DNA of 64,000 bases. Source: Diphasiastrum complanatum. Its lineage: Eukaryota; Streptophyta; Lycopodiopsida; Lycopodiales; Lycopodiaceae. Under the pieces are notes generated by a model. It ran no database searches and had not been told where the DNA came from. It worked only from the letters and a program-made list of their open reading frames with translations. Positions 22,138 to 33,845 of this stretch are shown piece by piece (position 1 is the first letter of the stretch; each line of letters begins with the position of its first letter). The position numbers and the translations under genes are program-made. The stretch lies in the NCBI GenBank assembly GCA_029204225.1, contig CM055106.1, positions 35,870,361 to 35,934,360 on the forward strand, written 5' to 3'.

Positions 22138-23154
22138 CGAGAGAAATAGGAATTGTGCCAATCCCTTTGATTGCACACTCACCATCATTGGCCGTGTAGA
22201 TCACCCTCTTGTCATCTCCATATGCCAACAAAGAAGTGAAGTACTCTTTGTGAAAAATCATGTGTGAACTTGCTCCACTATCAATCCACCATGGATCTAG
22301 ATCTCCATCATTAGCAAGCATACATGAAGACATCACAAAAGCATCATCATTTGCATCTTGAACATCCAAACCATCCTCATCAAGAGTAAGATTACCTTGC
22401 TTGTCTCCTTGATCTCTCGTCTTCTTGTAGCACTCACTTGCAAAGTGTGCTTTGATGCCACAATAGAAGCACTTGAGCTTTGATCTATCCTTCTTTTTGC
22501 CACTTGAAGAAGCATCCACTTGCTTTTGCCCTTTGTGAACATAGCCTCCTCTTAAAGTGTTGATGTAAATCCACTTCTTGCTTGAAGCCTATATTCTTCA
22601 TTGATCAAGATCTCTTGAAGATCCATCAAACTTTGCAAAGACTTTTGAATAGAAATACTTTGAACAATGTTAGCATGAGCATCCAACAATCCATTAAGAA
22701 TAACTTGAACAAGCTCTCCTTCCTCAATGCTTTCATCAATGCAAGCCAACTCATCATTCAATGCTTTCATCCTCAAAATAAAAGTACTTGGACTTTCTTC
22801 ATTCTTTTGCAAACAAGAAAAGATTTGCCTTCTTAGAGTCAACACTCTAGAAGTAGATTTGGATTCATAAAGCTTCTTCAATGAATCCCAAACATCCTTA
22901 GATGAAGTACTCTTACCAATCTCCTTGAGAAGCTCATTGGTAACATTCATCTTGATCATGTGTAAAGCCCTTTTGGCCCTCTTATCATACCTCATTTGCT
23001 CTTGTTGTGTTGCTGGTCTCTCCTCCAAACCTACAACAATATCCAAACCGTCATTCATCTCAAGAAGTGATTCCATCCTCACCTTCCATGATGAATAGCT
23101 ACTTGAGGTGAGCCTATCATTGGCTTCCAACATGACTCCACTTGATGTTGCCAT
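22138..23154 (-). pseudogene. Copia C2 gag-protease fragment, close to C1
   Basis: Starts MATSSGVMLEANDRLTSSSY at 23154 and aligns with C1 gag for about 200 residues. A frameshift near 22550 is followed by the zinc knuckle CFYCGIKAHFASEC, the protease WWIDSGASSHM and KGIGTIPISL, where it is cut at about 22138. In the leader, 11 bp before the ATG, it is interrupted by LTR-A copy 3. Integrase, RT and RNase H are absent. Confidence 0.9.
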
Positions 23155-23160
23155 TTAGCA

Positions 23161-23165
23161 ATGAC
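23161..23165. repeat. Expected 5-bp target duplication of gypsy X2 (one side)
   Basis: ATGAC lies between copia C2 leader and the end of LTR-A. The partner should lie beyond the lost 5' LTR of X2, so it is not testable in this window. Confidence 0.3.
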
Positions 23166-23896
23166 TGTAGTGGGTTTCTTTCCTTGCCTAACCTGAATCC
23201 AAGATCTAGTCAATCTAGCATCAAAGAGACGAAGTTAGTTGTCACGCGTAGGTTCTTTCCCATGAGAGCGATAGTATAGTTCAGATTTCAGCATGAATGG
23301 AAGATCCAAATCTATCTCTAACATCCATTAACCCTAACCATTAACACTACACATCCACAACAAAGATGGCTTACTCTTTCTCTCTCTCCCTTTCTCTCTC
23401 ATAAACATATAACAACATACAATCCCAATAACATTTAGATCCAACAACTAGCAAATCCAAAGAAAGCATGAGAGATGGAGGAAAAGTGATAGAGAGCAAG
23501 GACATTCATCAATCCATTCCTGAAGAGAACCAATCTGCTTTATTGAAATGAGGAAATGAACATGTGTAGGAACTCGAGTTGGTCCCCTTTTATAGTAGAG
23601 AGGAGGACCCTAGCCTCTGAATCCTATTGGTCCATTTTTGCCTCTCTAATTATTCAAATTTAAAAAAGAGCGGGAACCATCCAATTTGGAGGGAAACCCA
23701 ACTTTATTCACTAAGTTGACATTTAGGCCCTGCGACATTAAGACTCCCGCAAAAAGGCCTAAAGTCCTTTTATTGACTTTTGACTATTCAAATAACTATG
23801 TGATCATCGGGTTGGACTTACACACACAGGGTGCCAAATCTCTCTCACTTATTAACTAGAGTTAGGATTGCCTTGGGATCCGCAAACCCTCCAACA
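23166..23896 (-). repeat. LTR-A copy 3 (3' LTR of gypsy X2)
   Basis: 731 bp; on the coding strand it starts TGTTGGAGGG and ends ACCCACTACA. It is preceded by GGGATAC like copy 1 and followed by copia C2. It has TATA box CTATAAAAGGGG and an AATAAA like copy 1, and a short GA-rich tract at the site expanded in copy 4. Confidence 0.88.
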
Positions 23897-23984
23897 GTAT
23901 CCCTCACCAAAACTAGTGGTGGTCCCACGACACCTGTGAGATGCAGTTATTGGGGACTTTTACTGGCTTCGTGCCGAATCTTTA

Positions 23985-26213
23985 TTAAATGGTACTGCAC
24001 CTTCTCATAAAATCAAGACGGGCAGTATTAAAATCCATATTGTGGGGCAAAAAACAATGATGGGCTCCTGCAATCCACTTTGAGGTCGTCCATGATGTGA
24101 AGCGAGATTCCCAAGAGCCTCCCATCATTGCTGCACAAAAGTATAAACGAGCAATCGGCAGCTGATCTTTGATATTCTCTAAGGCCATTGGCTTATTTGG
24201 ATCGAATGCCAGAGGAGGGAGGCAATCATCCCATCTGGTTGCCACTGATGCCAACTGAGTTAGATCTTTTGCAAGTAGTGCCGATTGTTGCACCGTTGGA
24301 TCTGGAGAGTGGACATACTCTCTCTGGTACGCTTGTAAAGCCCGATGGAAGTCCACTGAAATTGTCCAACTGTAGGGCTGATGGATGATTGGCCAATTGG
24401 GCATATGGATGGTGATTTTGTCCATAGCCAATGCCAAATCTTTCCATTTATTCCTTCTCAACATTGGCACATAATAAGGATCGACCTGCAATTGGCGAGG
24501 GCTGGCGACGTAACTCCTGATTGATTCCGAATTTTTCTCAAAAATGGTAATTCTCCATGTTGGTTGCTCTCCCAATGCAGGTATTTTGTCCAACTCTTTG
24601 TCGGCCTCTATCTCAGAGGTCTTAAATTCAAAACCCAACCCTCACGCGAGAACTCATGCGGATGTTGCGATAAGAAGCTTTGGATCTGGTCCTCGACGCT
24701 GATGGGCCTTCTGAATAGAGGTGTGGTCCTGGATGAGGATGGACCCACTTGCATTGCCAGGAAAATTGGCGATTGTTCTTCTATATCTGGAGCTCCCCCC
24801 TGGTCCATGCCCGAATCCAGCCCTATATCCATTGGTACATCTTCTTGGCACGCAGGGGAGAATTGCGGCATGACCGGTATGAGAATTTGTGGTATGGCTT
24901 CCAACACCTGAGCGACTATTTTTTCATAGGCGTTGATGGTTTCTTTAGCCTTGGCCAACTCAATCCCTGAACCTATCAAAGCGGCCTTGAAATTCCTTAA
25001 GGCCACTTTGTATGTTTCCACTTTCTTGAACAAATACGCGATCTCTGTCAGAGTGACCGGATGATCTGGTATTTGCGTCTGAAGATACGCATCACACTCA
25101 AGGGTGGTAGCATCCAATTCACCTTGAAGGCGCATGTGATCTTGTTCTGCCATCTGCAATTGACCCTTCAGCAGTTGCACCTACTTTTTTGCATCATGCA
25201 CGGTCTTATCCACCTGATCCTGTGCGGGCATTTTGCAGGGAGCTGACATATCCTTTTAGGCGATCAGCCTGTTGCTGGGCCATCTTCTTTTCAGCTTCAG
25301 ATTTGTCTTCATGCTGCTTGGCAATCTTCAAGTCGCGGTCCAGCTGGACAATCTTCTAGTAGATGAGCATGTTTTTCAATCCCAGATCTGAAATTATCTG
25401 TTTCATTTCTTTTTTTTTGTCAAGCATATACTGGATCACTTGCGCGAGGCTTGTGACCAAACCGAGAGCATCACCAGAATCTACTGTCATGGAGGCAGCA
25501 GCAGCAGGAGGACCTAATGATACTGTCCTTGATTGGCGTGGCATAGGTGCCAGTACTTCTTCTTCTTCAAAAATATCTTCTTTCTTAAAACCCTCAAGCA
25601 CGGTGGCGTCAAACTGCTTCGGTGATTTCACAACTTGGTCGACCCGAAGTGCGGCTGGGCTATCTTCAGTTTGAGGTTGCTAGCTTGAATCTTTGACACC
25701 GACAGTAGTGTCATCGATTTGTTTGAATCCTCTCCCAGGGGATTGGAGTTCAAAGATCACAGGGCTCTGGGGCATTTCAAAAGTTTCGGCGACCCCAAGG
25801 GATTCGGAATCATCAAACATATCCATGAAATACTGCGTGTTTGGTGAAGTAGCTTCGGTGTGTGGGCGTGAGACAACCTGGATAGCTGTGATGGGAATGG
25901 TAGTCCCAATGGTCACAGACTGTCCTTTTGTGAAAGCAGAGGCGAGGGAAGCATCAGGGGGAATAGGTAGTTCAGTGCGAACAACAACAGGGGGCGAAAG
26001 CGCAGCTGACGATGTATGCCTAGTGCGACGTCGTGACGCGAAAGGCGAGTCATGAATGACAATCAATCCAGATTGATCTGTCTGTTGCTTAAGTTTTGTC
26101 CTTTCCTCTTCAGCTTCTTGGATCTTTCTCTTTATTTTTTCTGGCTGCTTTGCCTGCTTTTGTAGGTCTTTTTCGGCTGAACAACCAATATAGGTGATAG
26201 TTGGTCTCCGCAA
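23985..26213 (-). pseudogene. Gypsy X2 accessory ORF, middle and C-terminal parts
   Basis: Four open blocks follow each other on the minus strand: 26213-25680, 25631-25356, 25180-24608 and 24638-23985. The first is basic and K/E/Q-rich (EKIKRKIQEAEEERTKLKQQ), then P/S/T-rich. Next comes KKEDIFEEEEVLAPMP and VDSGDALGLVTSLAQVIQ, then a coiled coil, TTLECDAYLQTQIPDHPV, ISVEDQIQSFLSQHPHE, and a C-terminal domain of about 215 residues with RNKWKDLALAMDKITIHMPNWPI, DFHRALQAYQ and SWESRF. A few stops and frameshifts separate the blocks. It ends about 90 bp before LTR-A, so it is the last ORF of a gypsy element. No membrane segment was seen. Function unknown; a structural or regulatory element protein is possible. 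Confidence 0.65.
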
Positions 26214-26710
26214 GACACTTGCAATGATCTATCAGCTGCTTCGGTAAGACTATCAAAGATTGAGAATTTCTCAGAAGAACAGTAAACTGATGATAAACAA
26301 ATAGATGGAAGGGAGGGTGGTGGTGACAACGGTAGATGGTGTGGACGATAGACATGAGAATGGGCGTAGAAGTATGGCAAGAGGTCGGTTGAAGAAGGAG
26401 ACTGATTTCCCAATGCCTGTGTTTTTTTTTTCTGAAGGATCTTCATCATGACTGGAATACTTCTTCTGATTGAGTCTCTTCGGATTACCCATCTGCCTTC
26501 TTTAGCCTTGTCTTTTTCATATTTGACTTGTGACCTTGGCTGTCGATCTTGTTGGTGTTGTTGTTGGCAGCGTAACTGCTCCAGTGGATCCAAGCGGATC
26601 CACTCTCTCCCCCCCAAAAAAATCTGTTGGTGGGGATGTTGTTGCTGGTAACTGTTCATGCTCAAGACTGGATCGGCGTGTAGAACACGTAGTTGAAACT
26701 CGTTGAACAT
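26132..26710 (-). other. Q/H-rich open frame of unknown origin
   Basis: An open frame of 192 codons with QQQHPHQQ and QQQHQQDRQ runs near the N-terminus, a basic middle and a Pro-rich stretch. It overlaps the start of the X2 accessory ORF in another frame. It may be the 3' part of D1, the upstream part of the X2 ORF, or chance. No family was recognised. Confidence 0.25.
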
Positions 26711-27170
26711 GCGACTGGACTAAAGATTGAACAAATTTTAACTAAATTTGTTTCGATCTTGCTGTAGTTGACTCGAAGATGAATATGGCAATGAGATACA
26801 AGAATCAACTCCAACTGTCCATGGATTTCTGATATTTCTCAAAAAAATTCTGAACTGTTGTACAAGATAATCTGAAGATGGATAGATGAATGAAAATGTG
26901 TTCTGGAGATGCTCTACAAAAGACTCTCGTGCAGTAGCTATTTCTCATGCAAAAATCAATCACACAAAATAGGTGAAGAGAAACAAGGAAATAAACAAAT
27001 GTGACAGAGAGTGAGGACTGTATAGCACTTGTCGAACAAAACTTGCATTCATCAACATTGATAAGTCGTCTTGATAGTTGGAATAGTTCATTTGTGTTGT
27101 AGAGTAATGTGACTTACTCTCATATGCCCTTGTCAAAACAAGGCAGGGTCGGTGACACTAACATCTATCA
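26711..27170. other. No gene; region of the lost D1 pol and 3' end
   Basis: No RT, integrase or LTR-D was seen where they would be expected after D1 gag. A large deletion must have removed pol and the 3' LTR. Confidence 0.45.
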
Positions 27171-28760
27171 TCATGGATAACAGATGTTGTAAGATATAGC
27201 GTGAGATGCAGGTTTGTTGTGTATTGGCAATTTGATCAGCATGTGGAAAGACAAATAGATTGGAGTTTGTGGAAAGGGAGAAAAACTGTCAATTCCCTGT
27301 GGAGGTTGCTCCTGGTTGGACATTGTAGCAGATGACGAAATATCGGTTTCACTATCTTGCGACAATGACTCATTTCATATTAGTGTCTTCTGTCATTTTG
27401 GAATTGGTATATTGTGCGGTAATGTAGAAGTTTGCTAGAAACTTTTTGAGTGAGCAGCAGGTTGAGCGGTTGGGTGCTATGGTGCTCGTGTGGTTGTCAT
27501 GAGGATCCTATCGAGAGTCATAACTAATGTGACGGGCAGGTAGGATCTTAGTTGGTTGCTTTAGACAGTCTTTGAAACTGTGTTTTCGGATACAGTCGGG
27601 ACACTCAGCATGGTACTGGGTCTTAACTGGACAATCAACCATGAAGTGGCCGGTTTCACCACAGATGAGACATCTGGTGTGAAGTCGCCCTTGTATAACA
27701 GCGTAGCCATCTTGTATGGCTAGTGGTTCTGGACTTTCTGGTGGATATTCATGATAAGGCAAGGCATTTCCAGATCAATGTGATGGGTGTTCTTCATATT
27801 GTTGAACTATATGTGCTTGAATAGGTCGATATGAAGGACAAGCATCAATAGGATGCATAGCCCGGCAGTGTGGGCACCATATTGTTTTTCGTCTATAAGG
27901 TACCTGTGCAGGGTTTGACTGACCAGGCATACTGCTTTAGATAGACTTCAAGGTAGTTTGAAACTCATTGGTGAATTTCTCCATTTGAAGTTGGTGTTGC
28001 TTATTAAGCAACTCCAGCTGTGATTTCCAAAGCTGATCTTGGGTTTCTTCGATTGGCTTCGACTCATGGACAGGTGCACGTGGTGCTCGTCTTTCCCTGG
28101 ATTCGTCAACATCTGATCCTTCGTCTTCTTCCTTGATGGCATCAAACATAGCTAATTTGAGACTCATATATTCATCATTGGATTTAAGCTCGTGTCTAAT
28201 CCATCTTGGAAGGCCAACTAAAAACCAGATGATGAGCATCTGTTCAGAGGGCTGTTCTTGTACTTGACTTTTGAGGTGTTTGAAACGCTCGATATAGTCT
28301 CATACACGCTCGTCTTTTGTCATTTTGATGTTACTCAATTTGACAAAAGGGTTCTCTACCAAGCGAAAGGACTTAAAACGCTTGATAAAGGACTCTTTTA
28401 AAATTGACCAATTTGTCTTTTCTTCACGATCAAGGTTGAAAAACCAATCACGTGCTTTAGCGATCATGGTCATCGAAAACAGTTGGACCATAGCATCGGG
28501 GGTTGTTTCACCATACACATCACATGCATTCTCAAAGATTTGCAAAAATCTTTGAGGGTCCAAAGTACCGTCGAACTTTGGTAGGTCTAGTTTTGGTGTA
28601 CATCTCTCAAAATGAGCTCCGTGGGTAGCAAAAATTCCATTAGTGTTGGTTCTGACCCGTGAGGGCTCAGCACCAAAAAAATGGGGTCGTGCGCGTGAGG
28701 ACTCGGCTCTATCAGGTTCTTGTCCGTCGAACGGGTTTGTGGATGGCTCTTAGTTCGGCT
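27171..28760 (-). pseudogene. Gypsy D1 gag with two zinc knuckles
   Basis: A single minus-strand reading frame, broken by several stops. It starts in a region rich in ESSRARPH, then TPKLDLPKFDGTLDPQRFLQ, the Retrotrans_gag core (ARDWFFNL, NWSILKESFIKRF) and DYIERFKHLKSQ. A DAIKEEDEGSD acidic block and a Q-rich helix follow, then the knuckle CLICGETGHFMVDC and a second cysteine cluster CPDCIRKHSFKDC. The stop at 28300 lies between DERV and DYIERF in frame, so it is one decayed gene. The acidic EEDEGSD block matches that of family H gag (about 57735). Protease and pol do not follow. Confidence 0.85.
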
Positions 28761-30249
28761 CTCATTCAGTAGAACCTATGACGTCTGATTTGTTCAGCTA
28801 CAGGGGATTGAATCTTGTATGGATAATCGTATAGGACTTTAGGCTCGTTTTGCTGGTCCATTGGGTATTGGTGATTTTTCTGTGTTTAGTATTTTTTTTT
28901 GTTTTTTTTTTGTGGTCCCTACGGTATACGGTTTACGGTTACAGGGGGTTGCGATTATTTGCGGTGACTATGGATTTCGACGGGGAGAACTGGTTCTACA
29001 TTGGAATACAATTGTTACGAGGAATACGGGTTGTTTGCGAAAGTTTGAAGGTGAGTTGTGGGTGGATGGAGAGCGGTTTGCGACGGCGGATATTTGTGGT
29101 CTGTTTGTGGTGTCTTTGATGATCCGTTTGGTCGAAGATGGCCATGGATAGTCGTAGGGCCGTAGAATTGCGGTCTGTTGCGGCCTAATGTGGTGTCAAC
29201 GGGCTGATTGTGGTGTCAACGACTGATTGAGGATGCTGTTAGAGGGTTGTCTGTGGGTGGATGGAATGGGAATGATTGCGGGTGAAGGGTCCATGTGCAG
29301 GCGTAAGATGGCGTTTGCAGATGAGTTGGAGCGGTTGCGTGCTTCACGGATGTAGGGTGGAGATTTGTTTGCAATGGAGTGCGGAGGGTGGTGTGGTTGC
29401 GGGTGTGTGCAGAGGTAGTGTGAAGGGGAATTGATGTGGAAGGATGTGACAGAAACGGATGGAGGTGGAGCGGTGTGGGTTGCCGAGGGCAGTCGTAGGG
29501 TCATAGGATTGTGGTCTTGGGCAGCTGCGACGGGCGTTTGCTATGTCAACGTCGATGGCGAATGATGGCGGAGTGGGGGCTGTTGCGTTCTTCACGGTTT
29601 CAGGGTGGGGCAGGGATGTTTGGGTGTAGTTAGGGGGTGGCTTGTGGGCGGGTGAATGTGGATGTTGGTGATGGAGGTGTTTGAATGTGGTGTGCTAATG
29701 CTATTAATGCAGTGGTTATGGATGAATGTGATATGGGAGGCAAAGAAAGACACAATGTATCAGATGCAAACGGGGATAGATGTAGTTAGATGTAAACGAA
29801 GGTAGAGGGCAGCAGATGCAACGAAAATGCGGGTGCGATGCAAGGTGTGGTATTGGATGGCCGATGGAGGTGGTGTGATTGTGGTGGAATGCCTATGGAT
29901 CAGTGTGGTGAATGCGGTCTATTGCGGTTGCAAGAAAATGCAGTGGGGCAGACGTTGCGGATATTGTGATCGTTGTGGTGCAAGGACTGATGCAATTGAA
30001 TGCAGTTGAATGCGGTCCCTACTATGCAGAGGTTGTTCGCACATGTCAATGTGGTCACTATGGTTTCATGTAGATGGAGGCCCGTGTCATTGTTGTTCGC
30101 ATGTATTCACTATAGCGTTGCATATAGATAGATAGGTTGTCATAGAAAGCGTCAATGCAATTGTGTATTTGAGGTACGTCATGCTCGTCAGTCCGAATCA
30201 TCGTTGGAAAGGTCTGTCATCTAGTGTAGATCTGGGTCGATGGAAGTAG

Positions 30250-30640
30250 GTCGTCGGTTGATATTGGACTGTATTGTCGTCGGTTGAGATTTAATAGCAG
30301 GCCGTCGGTTGAGATCTGAGTGATGGGTGTCGGTTGAGATCTAAGAGGATGGCTTCGGTTGAGATCTAACTGAAGGCCATCGATTGAGATTAGACAATGG
30401 GCATCGGTTGAGATCTAACTGAGGCCGTCGGTTGAGATTTGACAGTGGCCGTCGGTTGAGATCTGACTGAGACCGTCGGTTGAGATTTAATAGCAGACTG
30501 TCGGTTGAGATTCAGAGAATCTATCGGTTGAGATCTGACATATGGACGTCGGTTGAGATCTAACACTAATCATCGGCTGAGATCTAACACAGGTCGTTGG
30601 TCGAGATTTAACTATAGTGCATCGATCGAGATCTGAGTAG
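30250..30640. repeat. GTCGGTTGAGAT minisatellite, array 1 (D1 leader)
   Basis: About 17 interspersed copies of GTCGGTTGAGATCTGA with spacing of roughly 20-26 bp; the core is conserved and the spacers variable. Confidence 0.9.
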
Positions 30641-31243
30641 AGGGGACGTAAGGAGTGTGAAGGGCTGTGTGGAGGAAGACGTGATGACAGCTAAATGGGA
30701 TGCGGTCATTCACCAATGGAATGTGGTCGCAATGGCCCAGAGCCGACACGAGTGCTCAAGGTGAAGTGCAGTCGAAAACGAGGGATTGTTCAAGGGCGAG
30801 TTGCTGTGGATTACAGTTTGTATGGTGAACAAATGGAAAGCGGCTATTGCGGTGGGGATACGGTCAGCTGCAATGTCGTTGCGACGATGGAAGGCAGCCA
30901 AGACAATGGAATGCAGGTTTTGCAGTAGATTACAGTGTCTACGGTGAACGAGTGGGATGCGGCTGCTTGCGGTGGTAATGCGGTCAGCTGCGGTGATACT
31001 AGGGTGCGTTGCAGGGTGAATGCGGTGTAACGGGATGGAAACGGATGGAGGTGGAGGTGGTCCGTTTGCAAGTGTTTGTGATGGAATGCTGTGGGGGTGG
31101 TGTGCTTTGGGTGGAAGTGGTTAGGACAGGTGGAAGTGGTCTATGTGTTGCGGTGAGTGTGGTCGAGGGTAGCCGTAAGGAGTCTGATTACGGTTTGATG
31201 CAGCTGTGATATAGGAACTACTTCTGTCTAGGACATATAGAAC

Positions 31244-31515
31244 TGCGTCGGTTGAGATTTGAAACAGTGCGTCTGTTGAGATCTGATGCAATGCGTCAGT
31301 TGAGATTTGATGCAATGCGTCGGTTGAGATTCCATGCAATGCTCGGTCGAGATTTGATGCAATGTGTCGGTCGAGATTGCAATAGATCACCGTCGGTCGA
31401 GATGTAACGGATGACTGTCGGTTGAGATTAGACTGTAGCGCATCGGTCGAGATCTGACTGATGGGTGTCGGTCGAAATCTGAGAGATGGCTCTGGCCCTG
31501 GTTGAGATTTCAACC
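31244..31515. repeat. GTCGGTTGAGAT minisatellite, array 2 (D1 leader)
   Basis: About 11 copies of the same core, many with the neighbouring AATGC spacer, 230 bp from the primer-binding site. Confidence 0.9.
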
Positions 31516-31745
31516 GTGAGGAACATGAGCCTGTGGTGAAAGAAACCCAGGTCTGTTAGAGTGTTTGTTTACAAGTGATTGGCAAGGCTAACAACTCGTG
31601 GATTTGGGTAATGATGTAGCCAATGATGTGGCTCTGGAAAGTGTGTAGGAACTCATATTTGTTTAAAGATTTGGAATGTTGTTGTAGGAATCTGAACGTG
31701 GACAAGGTTGCGGGTTTCTGATGTAGAGGATGTTGGAATTCAATG

Positions 31746-31758
31746 GGCAACGGCGCCA
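31746..31758 (-). promoter_or_regulatory. D1 primer-binding site (tRNA-Asp)
   Basis: The coding strand reads TGGCGCCGTTGCC, 2 bp from the LTR. This is complementary to the 3' end of plant tRNA-Asp(GUC), the primer reported for Athila-like gypsy elements. Confidence 0.85.
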
Positions 31759-31760
31759 AA

Positions 31761-32891
31761 TGTTGACAGATTCTCTTTTCTAGAGGATCTGTTTACTACG
31801 GGACTTTTTGGCCACTTTTTTAGAACCGTTTCTGCCTGTTATCAGGCTTCATGGCATTCGTTAGATAGTTTCTTGATTTTACGATGCCAACCCAAGCAGA
31901 AGGGACAGAGTTTCGTTGTAGTATGTTCTTTTATATCCTGCCTGTCAGAGGACTACTCAGGGTCGTCACTCTTGAACGCACTTACATTCTACATAGAGAT
32001 GCAAGCCAAGAACGCTCATTCATAGATCAGCATGCAAACCAATGAATGTTCAATGAATTTCTACAGCTACCTACCCTTAAAAATGAACTGAATTAGATCC
32101 TACACTACTGAACTTGCATAAATCCACATAACAAGAAGCAAAAAACTAATCTACAGCATGTTAGAAGTCCAAGAATCAAGAAACTAACCAGCCTTTTGAT
32201 TCTTGGACATCCCAAGAACATCAAGAACTAGAATGTTAGAGAATATGCAAGATTTATGCCACATTTCTAGCCTATTTAGTTTACTTGAATGCTGGCTCCT
32301 ACATTAATCCACAAGAAAACATGAAATCTAATCCACAACTAGGAAAGCAAGAAAACCAATCCACTCTAAATCCACAACCACACACAATATGAATGGAAGG
32401 GCATGATCATAGGGGCATCACTCAAGAAAACCATCATGATCAAGGAGCTCAGTGGATGCATCTAACTCATGGAGGCTCTTCTCATTTCAGCATGGAGTTG
32501 ATACAATACACAAAAAGCTCCTCTACTCAAAGAGGGAGTCTCTTAAATAAGCAAGAGAGCTCCTTAGGTGGCATCCTAGTGAAATTTCCACATTTCACAA
32601 ATTACAAGTGGAATAATGCTCTCCACTAGAGTTCACCATCAAAAGGTCTACTTGCATTTATTACATTTGCCTAGAAATACTAGTTCCTACATGGTCCCTC
32701 CATCTTTTGGGATTCACGATGAGGCTTACACAGTTCTTGCTTGTCATCCTAACTAGCATTTCTCGGCTCTCATACTCGGCTCTCAGTCTTCATTAGTCTC
32801 GTCTTCTCAGAGACCTCCTTGGTCTAAGATTAGAGGTGCTCTTGAGTTGCTCTGTCCGAGTATCTTGGGGATTCGACATAATCAGCCAACA
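31761..32891 (-). repeat. LTR-D copy a (5' LTR of D1)
   Basis: 1131 bp, with plus-strand ends TGTTGACAG and GCCAACA. Nearly colinear with copy c at 35584-36727. The short ORF at 32393-32629 recurs in copy c at 36201-36437 only because the LTRs are copies; it is not a gene. Confidence 0.88.
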
Positions 32892-33670
32892 GTGGGATGA
32901 CTCGGCCGACGCTTCTTCATAGACCGAAAGCACAAAATTCAGGTGGAAGACATGGATTTTGTTTTCTAGGTGAGAGGTGGCTAGAAGAGACACCAAAGAG
33001 CCAGCAGCGAACTGCTACTTAGTGTTCTCTTAATAGCTCATTTGAGCTCACCAGAAATAGTCTTGAACCAATTATATGGTTCAAGAGGGGCTTTGGCCAA
33101 CTTAGTATAGGAGTCAACTATCCTATGGAGGATTTGTGAAGTGATGCGGTCTTTTCTAAGGTTCCCAACCATCAGGAAGTTGTTCAGTAGCTAGGCAGCA
33201 GCGTGGATGGAAGGCTCATTGATGGCATCAAGGAGGTATCTGTCGTTGGTCCAGTGCAAATCACTGGTGAGGTCGATGTATGGCTTTATGGCCTGCTTAT
33301 GATTGGGTGAGGCTTGGGTACCGGACGCTATACCTATGGTTGCAAGGGCGGCCTCAGTGACGTGCACCTTGTGTGTGGCTCCCTGAAAAGTGAGATAAAA
33401 TTTGGATTTCTCTTCCTTCCACGTACTGAAGGCAAGAGTGATGAAATCCATGTTGATTCTGCCAGAAAAGGCTCTCTCATGAATACCCATTGCAGTGAGC
33501 AGAGGCTCCGCAAGGGTCATCCACTGAGTGAACATGCTTGTGCTAGGAAGGATCATGATGTCCATTATAGATGGGACATCATGATGGATAGTATAACGCG
33601 GAGACTGGGAAGTATTTGTAGAAGACATGATGAGCAGAAAGGAAATGTAAGACGCGCGAAAGTATATCAA
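32892..33670 (-). pseudogene. Gypsy X2 accessory ORF, N-terminal part
   Basis: The ORF 33670-33191 (with MSSTNTSQSPRYTIHHD as the likely start) continues after a stop through LLNNFLMVGNLRKDRIT, LEPYNWFKTISGEL and, in another frame, LVSLLATSHLENKIHVFHL until D1 interrupts it at 32892. It aligns with the accessory ORF of family H (63240-63790): a FYLTFQG/FKITSKGG strand, a TNDR/TKPMTR turn, SIHAAA-LLNNFLMVGNL against HFWAASEFLVTMVEVH, then PYNWFKTISGEL against NYKWAEKVSEKL. The continuation is at 26213 on the other side of D1. It may relate to the plant-transposon-protein domain found in Athila/Tat accessory ORFs, but I cannot verify that. Confidence 0.6.
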
Positions 33671-33840
33671 AAAGCAATTCAGAAAGTTTGGAAGGCTTTG
33701 GTCGTGGAAAAATTCGCAAGAGCTTCATTAGCACAAGTGAGAAATAAATCGAATTCAGCCAACTTATAGGTGAATTTGGTGGGTCCATTACACTGAATAC
33801 TAGTTTGGCTGATTAGTTTAGAACAAAAATTTGCAGGCAT
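33671..33840. other. X2 sequence between D2 insertion and accessory ORF
   Basis: Short noncoding link between the spacer (36728 onward) and the accessory ORF, separated from the spacer by D2. Confidence 0.5.
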
Positions 33841-33845
33841 GTACA

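Larger units (their letters stand above)
28761..31745 (-). other. D1 long untranslated leader, repeat-rich
   Basis: About 3 kb between the gag and the tRNA-Asp primer site. The plus strand is G/T-rich with many GCGGT and GTGGTGTCAACG-like words (29190-31180) and two GTCGGTTGAGAT arrays. No gag-pol similarity was seen; the ORFs found are low-complexity. Long leaders are usual in Tat/Ogre and Athila elements. Confidence 0.6.

Noticed and set aside
23985-26213. Retroviral-type envelope call for the X accessory ORF
   Set aside because: Position fits, but no signal peptide, transmembrane helix or cysteine pattern was seen.
28850-31209. Several open frames of 60-100 codons in G/T-rich sequence
   Set aside because: Low-complexity leader of element D1; no similarity to known proteins and present on both strands.
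30250-31515. CRISPR-like or telomere-like array
   Set aside because: Spacers are short and related, the core is degenerate, and it lies in a retrotransposon leader with a clear primer site.
32393-32629. Same 78-codon ORF at 32393-32629 and 36201-36437
   Set aside because: Repeated only because both lie in copies of LTR-D; it sits across a noncoding LTR and the D2 copy b does not keep it.
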